From Culturomica sp. (GTDB lineage: Bacteria; Bacteroidota; Bacteroidia; Bacteroidales; Marinifilaceae), in the NCBI GenBank assembly GCA_031271755.1, contig JAISVB010000030.1, positions 45,904-109,903 on the forward strand: 64,000 nucleotides of DNA, read 5' to 3'. Each line of letters opens with the position of its first letter. Position 1 is the stretch's first letter. The notes beneath the pieces were generated by a model. That model made no database searches. It was not told where the DNA came from and saw only the letters and a program-made list of their open reading frames with translations. This document shows, one piece after another, positions 21,034 through 29,689 of this stretch. A program made the translations under genes and the position numbers.

Positions 21034-22299
21034 ATGAACAAGAAAACTTTATGCTTGTACTTCCAGGTCCACCAGCCGGTGCGCCTGCGGAAATATCATT
21101 TTTTCGATATCGGGAAAAGCCACGACTATTTCGACGATTTTGCCAACCGGACAATTATCCGGAAAATCGCCGAACGTTGTTACCTGCCGGCTAACCGGGT
21201 GATGCTGGAGCTGATCCGGAAGTACGGGAAAAATTTCAAGGTGAGCTTTTCTATTTCCGGTCTGGCGCTGGAGCAGTTTCAACAATACGCCCCGGAAGTC
21301 ATTGCGAGTTTCCGGGAGTTGGCTAAAACCGGTTCGGTGGAGTTTCTGGCGGAAACCTACTCCCACTCGCTGGCTTCGTTGGCGGATGAGAAAGAGTTTG
21401 CCCTGCAGGTGAAACAGCAGGCGGCGCTGATTAAAACCCTGCTGGGATATACGCCCGTTACGTTCCGGAATACCGAGTTGATCTACTCCGACCGGATCGG
21501 CGAAATGGCGGCTAAGATGGGCTATACGGCCATGCTGACGGAAGGTGCCAAGCACATATTGGGATGGAAAAGCCCGAACTACGTATACACCAATGCGTTG
21601 AATCCGAAACTGAAACTGTTGCTGAAAAATTTCCGCCTGAGCGACGACATCGCCTTCCGCTTTTCCGACCGCTCCTGGAAAGAGTGGCCGCTGACAGCCG
21701 GAAAATATGCAAGTTGGTTGGCCGATACCGTCCGGAACGGAGAGGTCATCAATCTGTTCATGAATTACGAAACGTTTGGAGAGCACCAGCGGGCGGAAAG
21801 CGGTATTCTCGCGTTCCTCTCCAAGTTGCCTGAACATGTATTCTCGCAAACGGATTTTGAGTTCCTGACCCCCAGGGAGGTTGTAGCGAAACACCAGCCG
21901 GTGGCGCCGTTGAATGTACCGTTCCCCATCTCCTGGTCGGACGAAGAACGGGATCTTACTGCCTGGCTGGGAAACGAGTTACAGACGGAGGCTTTCCGGG
22001 AGTTGTACGCTACCCGGGAACAGGTAAAAAAATCGGCCGATCCGGCGCTGACGAACGATTACAACAAATTGCAAGCCAGCGATCATTTTTATTACATGAG
22101 CACCAAGCATTTATCGGACGGCGCGGGGGATCGCGCTTTCAACCCGTACGAATCTCCCTACGAAGCATTTATCAATTACATGAATGTGTTGAGTGATTTC
22201 ATTGTCCGCGTCAACGAAAAAACGGAAAAGTCGGTACAGGGTAAGAAAGCCGGGAAAATCCCTCCGGCCAAAAAAACCGGAAAAACGGCAAAAAAATAG
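21034..22299 (+). CDS. GH57-family alpha-amylase-like protein
   Basis: A 421-residue cytoplasmic GH57 protein with the opening motif LYFQVHQPVRLR and the (beta/alpha)7 barrel. The expected nucleophile E148 is in place (RNTELIYSD). In the region usually reading MDYETFGEH, which supplies the catalytic acid Asp, this protein has N244 (MNYETFGEH). An inactive or altered amylase-like protein is therefore possible. The C-terminus is a Lys/Pro-rich tail of about 20 residues. It follows the GT4 gene by 42 bp and ends at a strong terminator. Confidence 0.85.
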   Translation: MNKKTLCLYFQVHQPVRLRKYHFFDIGKSHDYFDDFANRTIIRKIAERCYLPANRVMLELIRKYGKNFKVSFSISGLALEQFQQYAPEVIASFRELAKTGSVEFLAETYSHSLASLADEKEFALQVKQQAALIKTLLGYTPVTFRNTELIYSDRIGEMAAKMGYTAMLTEGAKHILGWKSPNYVYTNALNPKLKLLLKNFRLSDDIAFRFSDRSWKEWPLTAGKYASWLADTVRNGEVINLFMNYETFGEHQRAESGILAFLSKLPEHVFSQTDFEFLTPREVVAKHQPVAPLNVPFPISWSDEERDLTAWLGNELQTEAFRELYATREQVKKSADPALTNDYNKLQASDHFYYMSTKHLSDGAGDRAFNPYESPYEAFINYMNVLSDFIVRVNEKTEKSVQGKKAGKIPPAKKTGKTAKK

Positions 22300-22300
22300 T

Positions 22301-22350
22301 ACAGGGGCGGGAACGTACATAAAACGTTCCCGTCCTTGTGTTGAATTTTT
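22301..22350 (+). terminator. Terminator of the first glycogen transcript
   Basis: ACAGGGGCGGGAACGT (22301-22316) pairs with the segment at 22324-22339 across a 7-nt loop, with one internal mismatch, giving a stem of about 15 bp. A T-rich tract (TTGAATTTTTTC) follows. It separates the GH57 gene from the GT3-GT35 fusion, which must then have its own promoter. Confidence 0.8.
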
Positions 22351-22377
22351 TCGTTTGCAAGCATTTTTATATCTTCG
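22347..22377 (+). promoter_or_regulatory. Candidate promoter of the GT3-GT35 fusion gene
   Basis: TATCTTCG at 22370-22377 differs from TAnnTTTG by one base and has TTTT at 22347-22350, 19 bp upstream, in the -33 position. It lies just after the terminator and 43 bp before the start codon. Confidence 0.4.
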
Positions 22378-22419
22378 CGAACCCTAAATGACAAAATAAA
22401 CATCGTTAAAGAGCAGAGT

Positions 22420-25400
22420 ATGGATAGTAACAAGATGATGAATCCCGCCTATTTGTTCGAAGTGAGTTGGGAGGTGTGCAACAAAGTTGGCGGCATACAT
22501 ACCGTTATTTCGACCAAGGCGTTGAATATGATGAAGGAGTATAGCGACAGCCATATATTGATCGGGCCGGATGTGTGGAGATCTACGGAACAAAATCCGG
22601 AATTTATCGATGATCCCCGCCTGTTTCAATCGTGGCGGATACGGGCGGCGCAGGAAGGTTTGCGGATCAAGGTCGGCCGGTGGAATGTGGCGGGTCAGCC
22701 GATCGTCATTTTGGTGGATTTTACGACCTTTATCACCCAAAAAGATGCGATTTTCTCCTCTTTTTGGGAAAAATACAAATTGGACTCTATCAGCGGGCAA
22801 TGGGATTACATCGAACCGGCCCTCTTCGGATATGCTTCCGGGAAAGTGATCGAAAGCTTTGTCCGCTTCAACACAACTCTGCGGCAACGGATCATTGCCC
22901 AATTCCACGAATGGATGACGGGAACCGGCCTGCTCTACCTGAAAGACGCTCTGCCGCAGGTCGGCTGTGTGTTTACCACCCACGCTACGGTACTGGGACG
23001 TTCTGTGGCCGGTAACAACCTGCCTTTGTACGGCCAGATAAAAAACTACGTGCCGGAAGAGTTAGCCCGCCGATTCAACGTCATCTCCAAACAATCGTTG
23101 GAAAAGACGGCGGCTCAAAACGCCGACTGTTTCACCACCGTCAGTGAAATTACGGCGACGGAGTGCGAACACTTCTTAGACAAGGAGGTGGATTTGGTGA
23201 CCCCGAACGGTTTTGAGAATGTGTTCACCCCCAAAGAGGAAGAGTTTGACGGAAAGCGGAAAGCCGGCCGGGAGAAATTTCTCCAGGTGGCCGGAGCGAT
23301 CCTGGGACGTCCGGCAGATAAAAATGCGCTGATCATCGGGATCAGCGGACGGTACGAATTTAAAAACAAAGGGATCGACGTATTCCTGAAAGCTTTGGGA
23401 GACCTGAACCGGGAAAATGGCTTGAAAAAAGAGATCCTGGCGTTTGTATTGGTGCCGGGCGGGCACCAGGGGCCCCGCACAGAGGTATTACGAAACCTGG
23501 AAAATCCCAAACAATTGACGGCAACGGGGAACAAGTACCTGACCCACTGCCTGTCGGACGAAGGAAACGATCCGGTAATGCGGGGTATTTACGAACAACG
23601 GTTGGCCAATCAGGCAGAAGACAGGGTAAAGGTATTTTTTGCTCCCAGTTACCTGAACGGGGACGACGGTGTGTTCAACATGCCTTATTACGACCTGCTG
23701 ATCGGGATGGATATGACCGTATTTCCCTCGTATTACGAGCCGTGGGGGTACACGCCGCTGGAAAGCCTCGCTTTCCGGGTACCGACAGTGACGACCACGC
23801 TGGCGGGTTTCGGTCTGTGGGTAAAACAGCACTACAACATGGAGCATCCCGGCATCGAAGTGATCCACCGGGACGATACCAACAACGGACAGGTCATTTT
23901 GGCCATCAACGAGAGCATCCGCCGCTTCGCCCAACTGAGTGCGGCAAAAATGGCAAAACACCGGGAAAATGCACGGGATGTATCCCGGATCGCCTTGTGG
24001 GACAACCTGATCGTTTACTACAAGAAGGCTTACCAGATCGCCATGAACCAGGTGGATAGCCGTTTAAAAGATATACAGGTCCCGCAGAACGAGCAGGTTT
24101 CTTACATCGAAAAACAGTTATCCGTCAACAACCCTCACTGGATCAGTGTGATGATTCACCGCTCTATTCCGGAAAAATTGCAGGCGCTGGAAGAGATCGC
24201 AAAAAATCTTTGGTGGAGCTGGAATCAGGATGCACGCGAATTGTTCCGCTACATTGATATTAATCAGTGGAGGGCTTGCGGACACAATCCGATCGCTTTG
24301 CTGGATAAAATTACCCTGAACCGCTACAAAGAATTGGAGCACGACCAAGAGTTCGTGAACCGTTTGCACACGGTATATACCCGGTTCCGGGAGTATATGG
24401 AGGGAAAAAAGAACATGAGCGGCGCCGGAGTAGCCTATTTCAGCATGGAGTATGGGTTGCACACCTCTCTGAAGATCTATTCCGGCGGCTTGGGGATCTT
24501 AGCCGGGGATTACCTGAAAGAAGCCAGCGACAAAGGCACGAAGATCACGGCGGTCGGATTGTTGTACCGCTACGGTTATTTTACCCAGAAGCTTTCCGCT
24601 ATGGGAGGCCAGGAGGCGGAGTACGAAGCCCAGGACTTTATGAAATTGGCCGCGACTCCGGTACGGGACGAAAACGGGAACTGGCAGTTGATCAGTTTGG
24701 TGTTTCCGGGACGGACCGTATATGCCCGCATCTGGCGGGTAGATGTCGGACGCATTGAACTCTACCTGTTGGATACCGATTTTGAAGACAATCTGGAAGA
24801 AGACCGTTCCATTACGCACCATTTGTACGGAGGGGATTGGGAAAATCGCCTGAAACAGGAGTTGGTGCTGGGATGCGGCGGTATTCAGGCACTGCGCAGG
24901 CTGGGCATCGAATCAGCCACCTATCACTGCAACGAAGGACACGCAGCCTTTGCCGGTTTGGAGCGGTTGAAAGAGTATATACAGAATACGGAACTGAGGT
25001 TTTCGGAAGCCGTGGAAGTGGTCAGGGCCTCTTCGCTCTTTACCACCCACACGCCGGTGCCTGCCGGACATGATTTTTTCTCGGAAAATATGCTGCGCAC
25101 CTACATTGCACACTATGCCGATCATTTAAAGATCGGTTGGGAGCAGTTGCTTGGTCTCGGCAAGATCAATATTTCTGATCCGAACGAAAAGTTCTCCATG
25201 AGTTTCTTAGCCGCCAATCTTTCGCAGGAGGTGAACGGGGTAAGCTGGCTGCACGGCAAGGTAAGCAGGGATATTTTCAAAGGGTTGTGGCCGGGGTATT
25301 TCCCCGAAGAGTTGCACATCGGTTATGTGACCAACGGCGTTCACTATCCAACCTGGACGGCTCCCGAATGGAAAGAGATCGAAGTGCCTCTGTTCGGTAA

Positions 25401-26664
25401 AGAGTTCTGTGAACACCGGTACGATAAAAAATGCTTTGATGAGATCTATAAGGTTCCGGATTCAACTGTATTCGAGGTGCGGAACACTTTGCGTAAGCGA
25501 CTGATCGACCACATCAAGAAGATGCTGTCGGAAGGGGTGGCAACTTCGTATTTTACGCCCCGCCAAGTGGTGGAGATCCACGATACGTTGCGGGACGATA
25601 TCCTGACGATCGGTTTTGCCCGCCGCTTTGCCACCTACAAGCGGGCCCACCTGTTGTTCCGCAACTTAGAGCGCCTGGATGAGATCGTCAACAATCCGAA
25701 ACACCCGGTACAGTTTATTTTTGCCGGCAAGGCCCACCCGGCGGATAAGGCCGGACAGGATCTGATCAAACGGATCGTGGAGGTGTCCAAATTGCCGCAA
25801 TTCCTCGGAAAGGTGCTTTTCCTGCCGAATTACGACATGGACCTGGCCAAGAGCCTGGTACAGGGGGTAGACGTGTGGATGAATACGCCGACACGGCCGC
25901 AGGAGGCGTCCGGCACCAGCGGAGAGAAAGCGGCCATGAACGGAGTCATGCATTTCAGCGTATTGGACGGCTGGTGGGTGGAAGGATACCGCCCCGACGC
26001 CGGCTGGATGCTGCCGATGGAGTGCACATATGAAAATCAGGGGTATCAGGATGAATTGGATGCGGAGATGATATACAACATCATCGACGACAACATCGCT
26101 CCCCTCTTTTACGACAAGGGCGAGGACGGCATGTCGCATAATTGGATCGGTTACATCAAAAATACCATCGCCAAAGTGGCTTCCAACTTTACGACGAACC
26201 GGATGTTGATCGATTACGAACGCCAGTACTACATTCCCATGGCGGAACGCTACACGCGGATGATCGCCGATCACTATGCCATGGCGACCAGTATCGTTTC
26301 CTGGAAAGAGAAGGTTTCCCGGGAATGGGACCACATCGAGGTCGTGGATCTGGATATACCGAGCCGTTCCAAACAGATCATCGCATTGGGCAAGGCTTAT
26401 TGGGGGAAAATTACCCTGGAATTGGGCGCGCTCTCCGTGGAAGACGTCGGTGTGGAACTGGTGGTTGCAGAACAAAAAAACAACCGGTTGACGGTGAAAG
26501 AGAAGCACGATTTTACCCCGGTATCACAGGCACAGGGCAAAGCGGTGTATCATTTGGATATAACGGCGGACGAACCGGGTGTATTGAACCTGGCGATCCG
26601 TATCTATCCGAAAAATGCCCTACTCCCCCATCGCCAGGATTTTGCCCTGGTAAAGTGGTTGTAA
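22420..26664 (+). CDS. Glycogen synthase (GT3) fused to alpha-glucan phosphorylase (GT35)
   Basis: A single 1414-residue reading frame holding two enzymes. Residues 1 to about 560 are a GT3 glycogen synthase of the eukaryotic/Bacteroidota type: VSWEVCNKVGGIHTVIST near the start, FTTHATVLGRS in the middle, and the catalytic-region motif YYEPWGYTPLESL with E440. Residues from about 575 to 1414 are an alpha-glucan phosphorylase with its DUF3417 lead-in (EEIAKNLWWSW) and a PLP-site motif EASGTSGEKAAMNG whose lysine is K1170. No frameshift or stop interrupts the junction. The two halves catalyse opposite directions of chain length change. Similar long phosphorylases occur in other Bacteroidales, whereas Bacteroides species carry them as separate genes as far as I recall. 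Confidence 0.93.
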   Translation: MDSNKMMNPAYLFEVSWEVCNKVGGIHTVISTKALNMMKEYSDSHILIGPDVWRSTEQNPEFIDDPRLFQSWRIRAAQEGLRIKVGRWNVAGQPIVILVDFTTFITQKDAIFSSFWEKYKLDSISGQWDYIEPALFGYASGKVIESFVRFNTTLRQRIIAQFHEWMTGTGLLYLKDALPQVGCVFTTHATVLGRSVAGNNLPLYGQIKNYVPEELARRFNVISKQSLEKTAAQNADCFTTVSEITATECEHFLDKEVDLVTPNGFENVFTPKEEEFDGKRKAGREKFLQVAGAILGRPADKNALIIGISGRYEFKNKGIDVFLKALGDLNRENGLKKEILAFVLVPGGHQGPRTEVLRNLENPKQLTATGNKYLTHCLSDEGNDPVMRGIYEQRLANQAEDRVKVFFAPSYLNGDDGVFNMPYYDLLIGMDMTVFPSYYEPWGYTPLESLAFRVPTVTTTLAGFGLWVKQHYNMEHPGIEVIHRDDTNNGQVILAINESIRRFAQLSAAKMAKHRENARDVSRIALWDNLIVYYKKAYQIAMNQVDSRLKDIQVPQNEQVSYIEKQLSVNNPHWISVMIHRSIPEKLQALEEIAKNLWWSWNQDARELFRYIDINQWRACGHNPIALLDKITLNRYKELEHDQEFVNRLHTVYTRFREYMEGKKNMSGAGVAYFSMEYGLHTSLKIYSGGLGILAGDYLKEASDKGTKITAVGLLYRYGYFTQKLSAMGGQEAEYEAQDFMKLAATPVRDENGNWQLISLVFPGRTVYARIWRVDVGRIELYLLDTDFEDNLEEDRSITHHLYGGDWENRLKQELVLGCGGIQALRRLGIESATYHCNEGHAAFAGLERLKEYIQNTELRFSEAVEVVRASSLFTTHTPVPAGHDFFSENMLRTYIAHYADHLKIGWEQLLGLGKINISDPNEKFSMSFLAANLSQEVNGVSWLHGKVSRDIFKGLWPGYFPEELHIGYVTNGVHYPTWTAPEWKEIEVPLFGKEFCEHRYDKKCFDEIYKVPDSTVFEVRNTLRKRLIDHIKKMLSEGVATSYFTPRQVVEIHDTLRDDILTIGFARRFATYKRAHLLFRNLERLDEIVNNPKHPVQFIFAGKAHPADKAGQDLIKRIVEVSKLPQFLGKVLFLPNYDMDLAKSLVQGVDVWMNTPTRPQEASGTSGEKAAMNGVMHFSVLDGWWVEGYRPDAGWMLPMECTYENQGYQDELDAEMIYNIIDDNIAPLFYDKGEDGMSHNWIGYIKNTIAKVASNFTTNRMLIDYERQYYIPMAERYTRMIADHYAMATSIVSWKEKVSREWDHIEVVDLDIPSRSKQIIALGKAYWGKITLELGALSVEDVGVELVVAEQKNNRLTVKEKHDFTPVSQAQGKAVYHLDITADEPGVLNLAIRIYPKNALLPHRQDFALVKWL

Positions 26665-26719
26665 CAACCGGAAAAGAGCGAGTGTATTACTAAATATTAA
26701 CCATACGAAATTTATACCA

Positions 26720-27670
26720 GTGGAAAACAGTGTTGAAAAAGTAAAGTGCCTGATCATAGGCTCCGGGCCTGCCGGATATACGGCCGCTATCTATGCCGCC
26801 CGTGCGAATCTGAAACCGGTATTGTATACGGGCTTGCAGATGGGCGGACAATTAACGACCACGACCGAAGTGGAAAATTTTCCGGGCTATCCGGAAGGGG
26901 TGACCGGCCCCGTCCTGATGGAAGACATCCGGAAACAGGCGGAACGTTTTGCGGCGGATATCCGTTTCGGGAACGTGGACAAGGTGGATTTTTCCGGGAA
27001 GGTACACCGGGTATGGGTGGACAGTTCTAAGGAGATCGAGGCCGACACCGTGATCCTGGCTACGGGGGCTACGGCCAAGTACCTGGGATTACCCGCCGAG
27101 GAAAAGTTCCGGGGAGCGGGCGTGAGCGCCTGTGCCACCTGTGACGGATTTTTTTACCGGGGAAAAGATGTCGCCGTGGTCGGCGGAGGGGATACGGCCT
27201 GCGAAGAGGCCACTTATCTGGCGGGCTTGTGCCGGAAAGTGTACCTGATCGTACGCAAAGACCACCTGCGCGCCTCCAAAGCGATGCAGGCGCGGGTTTT
27301 TAAGACCGAAAATATCGAGATCCTGTTCGAACACAACACCATCGACCTGTTCGGAACGGAGATGAGCCTGGAGGGCGCCCGCCTGATCTACAAAATGGGT
27401 ACTCCGGAAGCCCGGGAACACGACATCTGGATCGACGGTTTCTTTTTAGCCATCGGGCATACGCCGAACACCGACGTATTCAAAGAGTACATTGCGTTGG
27501 ATAAGGAAGGGTACATCATGACGGAAGGAAAAAGTTCCCGCACCAATGTTCCCGGTGTGTTCGCTGCAGGCGATGTTATGGATCCCGTTTACCGTCAGGG
27601 AATTACTTCGGCCGCCGCAGGCTGCCGGGCCGCCATCGATGCAGAACGTTACCTGTTGGAAAAAGCGTAA
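26720..27670 (+). CDS. trxB: Thioredoxin-disulfide reductase
   Basis: FAD- and NADPH-dependent reductase that keeps thioredoxin reduced. The 316-residue protein shows the FAD-binding GSGPAGYTAA at residues 14-23, the redox-active CATC at 138-141 and the NADPH-binding GGGDTACEEATYL just after it. Length and order are standard. It uses a GTG start at 26720, since no ATG lies in a plausible position. It is followed after only 3 bp by hutU. Confidence 0.96.
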   Translation: MENSVEKVKCLIIGSGPAGYTAAIYAARANLKPVLYTGLQMGGQLTTTTEVENFPGYPEGVTGPVLMEDIRKQAERFAADIRFGNVDKVDFSGKVHRVWVDSSKEIEADTVILATGATAKYLGLPAEEKFRGAGVSACATCDGFFYRGKDVAVVGGGDTACEEATYLAGLCRKVYLIVRKDHLRASKAMQARVFKTENIEILFEHNTIDLFGTEMSLEGARLIYKMGTPEAREHDIWIDGFFLAIGHTPNTDVFKEYIALDKEGYIMTEGKSSRTNVPGVFAAGDVMDPVYRQGITSAAAGCRAAIDAERYLLEKA

Positions 27671-27673
27671 CAG

Positions 27674-29689
27674 ATGACAGTTCCGGCCTTTCAACAAGCT
27701 ATCCGGCAGGGTATTCCCGCAGAGTTGCCCGCACCCAAAGGGTACGATCCGGCTGTTAACCACGCGCCCAGGCGGAAGGAGATATTGAGGCCGGAGGAGA
27801 AAAAGCTGGCCGTGCGGAATGCGCTCCGCTATTTCGAACCGAAGCACCACGCGGTGCTGGCGCCCGAATTTGCGGAAGAGCTGGAAAAATACGGCCGGAT
27901 CTACATGTACCGTTTCCGTCCGGAGTACGAGATTTACGCCCGGAATATCCGGGAGTACCCCTGCAAATGCGAGCAGGCGGCCGCCATCATGCTGATGATC
28001 GACAACAATTTAGACAAAGCGGTGGCGCAGCATCCGCACGAATTGATCACCTACGGCGGCAACGGGGCTGTGTTCCAGAACTGGGCGCAGTACCGACTGA
28101 CGATGCACTATTTGTCGGAGATGACGGAGGAACAGACGCTGGTGATGTACTCCGGACATCCGATGGGGCTTTTCCCCTCCCACCGGGAGGCTCCCCGGGT
28201 GGTCGTGACCAACGGCCTGGTGATCCCCAACTACTCCAAGCCGGACGACTGGGAACGCTTCAATGCTCTGGGTGTATCCCAATACGGCCAGATGACCGCC
28301 GGCTCGTACATGTACATCGGGCCGCAGGGGATTGTACACGGAACCACCATCACCGTATTGAACGCCGGCCGGAAAATCGATAAAGCGGGAGAAGGCTTGG
28401 CAGGCAAGCTGTTCGTGACGGCGGGTTTGGGCGGTATGTCCGGCGCCCAGCCCAAAGCGGGGAATATTGCCGGGTGTGTCAGCGTGACGGCGGAAGTGAA
28501 TCCCAAAGCAACGGCCACTCGCCACGGACAGAAGTGGGTAGACGAAGTGATCGACGATCTGGACCGGCTGATGGAGCGGATCCGGAAGGCGAAGGCGGCC
28601 AAAGAGGTGGTTTCCATCGCCTACCAGGGGAATGCCGTGGATCTGTGGGAGCGGCTGGCGGAAGAGGACATCGCCGTCGAACTGGGATCCGACCAGACCT
28701 CCCTGCACAATCCGTGGGCCGGCGGGTACTACCCGGCAGGACTCTCTTTTGAGGAGAGTAACCGGATGATGGCGGAAGAGAGCGATGCATTCCGGGAAAA
28801 GGTACGGGAGTCCCTGCGGCGGCACGTGGCGGCGGTCAACAAATGTGTGGAACGTTTCGGCACCTATTTCTTCGATTACGGGAACGCCTTTTTACTGGAA
28901 TCTTCCCGGGCCGGAGCGGATGTCCTGAAACCGGACGGAGAGTTTAAATACCCCTCCTACGTGCAGGATATCATGGGGCCGATGTGCTTTGATTACGGAT
29001 TCGGGCCGTTCCGGTGGGTGTGTACCAGCGGCGACCCGGCCGATCTGGCCCAAACCGACCGGTTGGCGACACAGGTATTGGAAGAGATGGCGGCGGGATC
29101 TCCGCCGGAGATCCGTCAGCAGATGTATGACAACATCCGTTGGATCCGGGCGGCCGGAGAGAACCGGTTGGTGGTAGGCTCCCAGGCCCGCATTCTGTAT
29201 GCAGACGCCGCCGGCCGGATCCGGATCGCCGAAGCGTTCAACCGGGCCATTGCAGCCGGGGAGTTGTCGGCTCCGGTGGTGTTGGGGCGGGATCACCACG
29301 ACGTATCGGGCACCGATTCTCCTTACCGGGAAACCTCCAACATTTACGACGGTTCCCGTTTTACGGCGGATATGGCGGTACAAAATGTGATCGGGGATGC
29401 TTTCCGGGGCGCCACCTGGGTTTCCCTGCACAACGGCGGCGGAGTCGGCTGGGGAGAGGTGATCAACGGCGGATTCGGCTTGTTGCTGGACGGCAGCGAA
29501 GAGGCGGACAGGCGGTTGAAAAACATGCTGTTCTGGGATGTGAACAACGGCATTTCGCGCCGCAGTTGGGCGCGGAACGAAGGAGCGGTATTCGCCATCA
29601 AACGGGCTATGGAACAAAATCCCGCCTTAAAAGTAACCCTGCCCAACGAAGCGGATCACCGTTTGATAGAGAAGTTGTTTACGGATTGA
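27674..29689 (+). CDS. hutU: Urocanate hydratase
   Basis: Histidine-degradation enzyme that converts urocanate to imidazolone propionate using tightly bound NAD+. The 671-residue protein is of the long urocanase type, about 110 residues longer than the Pseudomonas enzyme. It has the NAD-binding motif TAGLGGMSGAQ, the YQGNAVDLWERL segment and the HNGGGVGWGEVINGG region near the C-terminus. Other hut genes (hutH, hutI, ftcD) are not adjacent. It is tightly linked to trxB and its last 11 bp overlap the convergent metallopeptidase gene. Confidence 0.95.
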   Translation: MTVPAFQQAIRQGIPAELPAPKGYDPAVNHAPRRKEILRPEEKKLAVRNALRYFEPKHHAVLAPEFAEELEKYGRIYMYRFRPEYEIYARNIREYPCKCEQAAAIMLMIDNNLDKAVAQHPHELITYGGNGAVFQNWAQYRLTMHYLSEMTEEQTLVMYSGHPMGLFPSHREAPRVVVTNGLVIPNYSKPDDWERFNALGVSQYGQMTAGSYMYIGPQGIVHGTTITVLNAGRKIDKAGEGLAGKLFVTAGLGGMSGAQPKAGNIAGCVSVTAEVNPKATATRHGQKWVDEVIDDLDRLMERIRKAKAAKEVVSIAYQGNAVDLWERLAEEDIAVELGSDQTSLHNPWAGGYYPAGLSFEESNRMMAEESDAFREKVRESLRRHVAAVNKCVERFGTYFFDYGNAFLLESSRAGADVLKPDGEFKYPSYVQDIMGPMCFDYGFGPFRWVCTSGDPADLAQTDRLATQVLEEMAAGSPPEIRQQMYDNIRWIRAAGENRLVVGSQARILYADAAGRIRIAEAFNRAIAAGELSAPVVLGRDHHDVSGTDSPYRETSNIYDGSRFTADMAVQNVIGDAFRGATWVSLHNGGGVGWGEVINGGFGLLLDGSEEADRRLKNMLFWDVNNGISRRSWARNEGAVFAIKRAMEQNPALKVTLPNEADHRLIEKLFTD

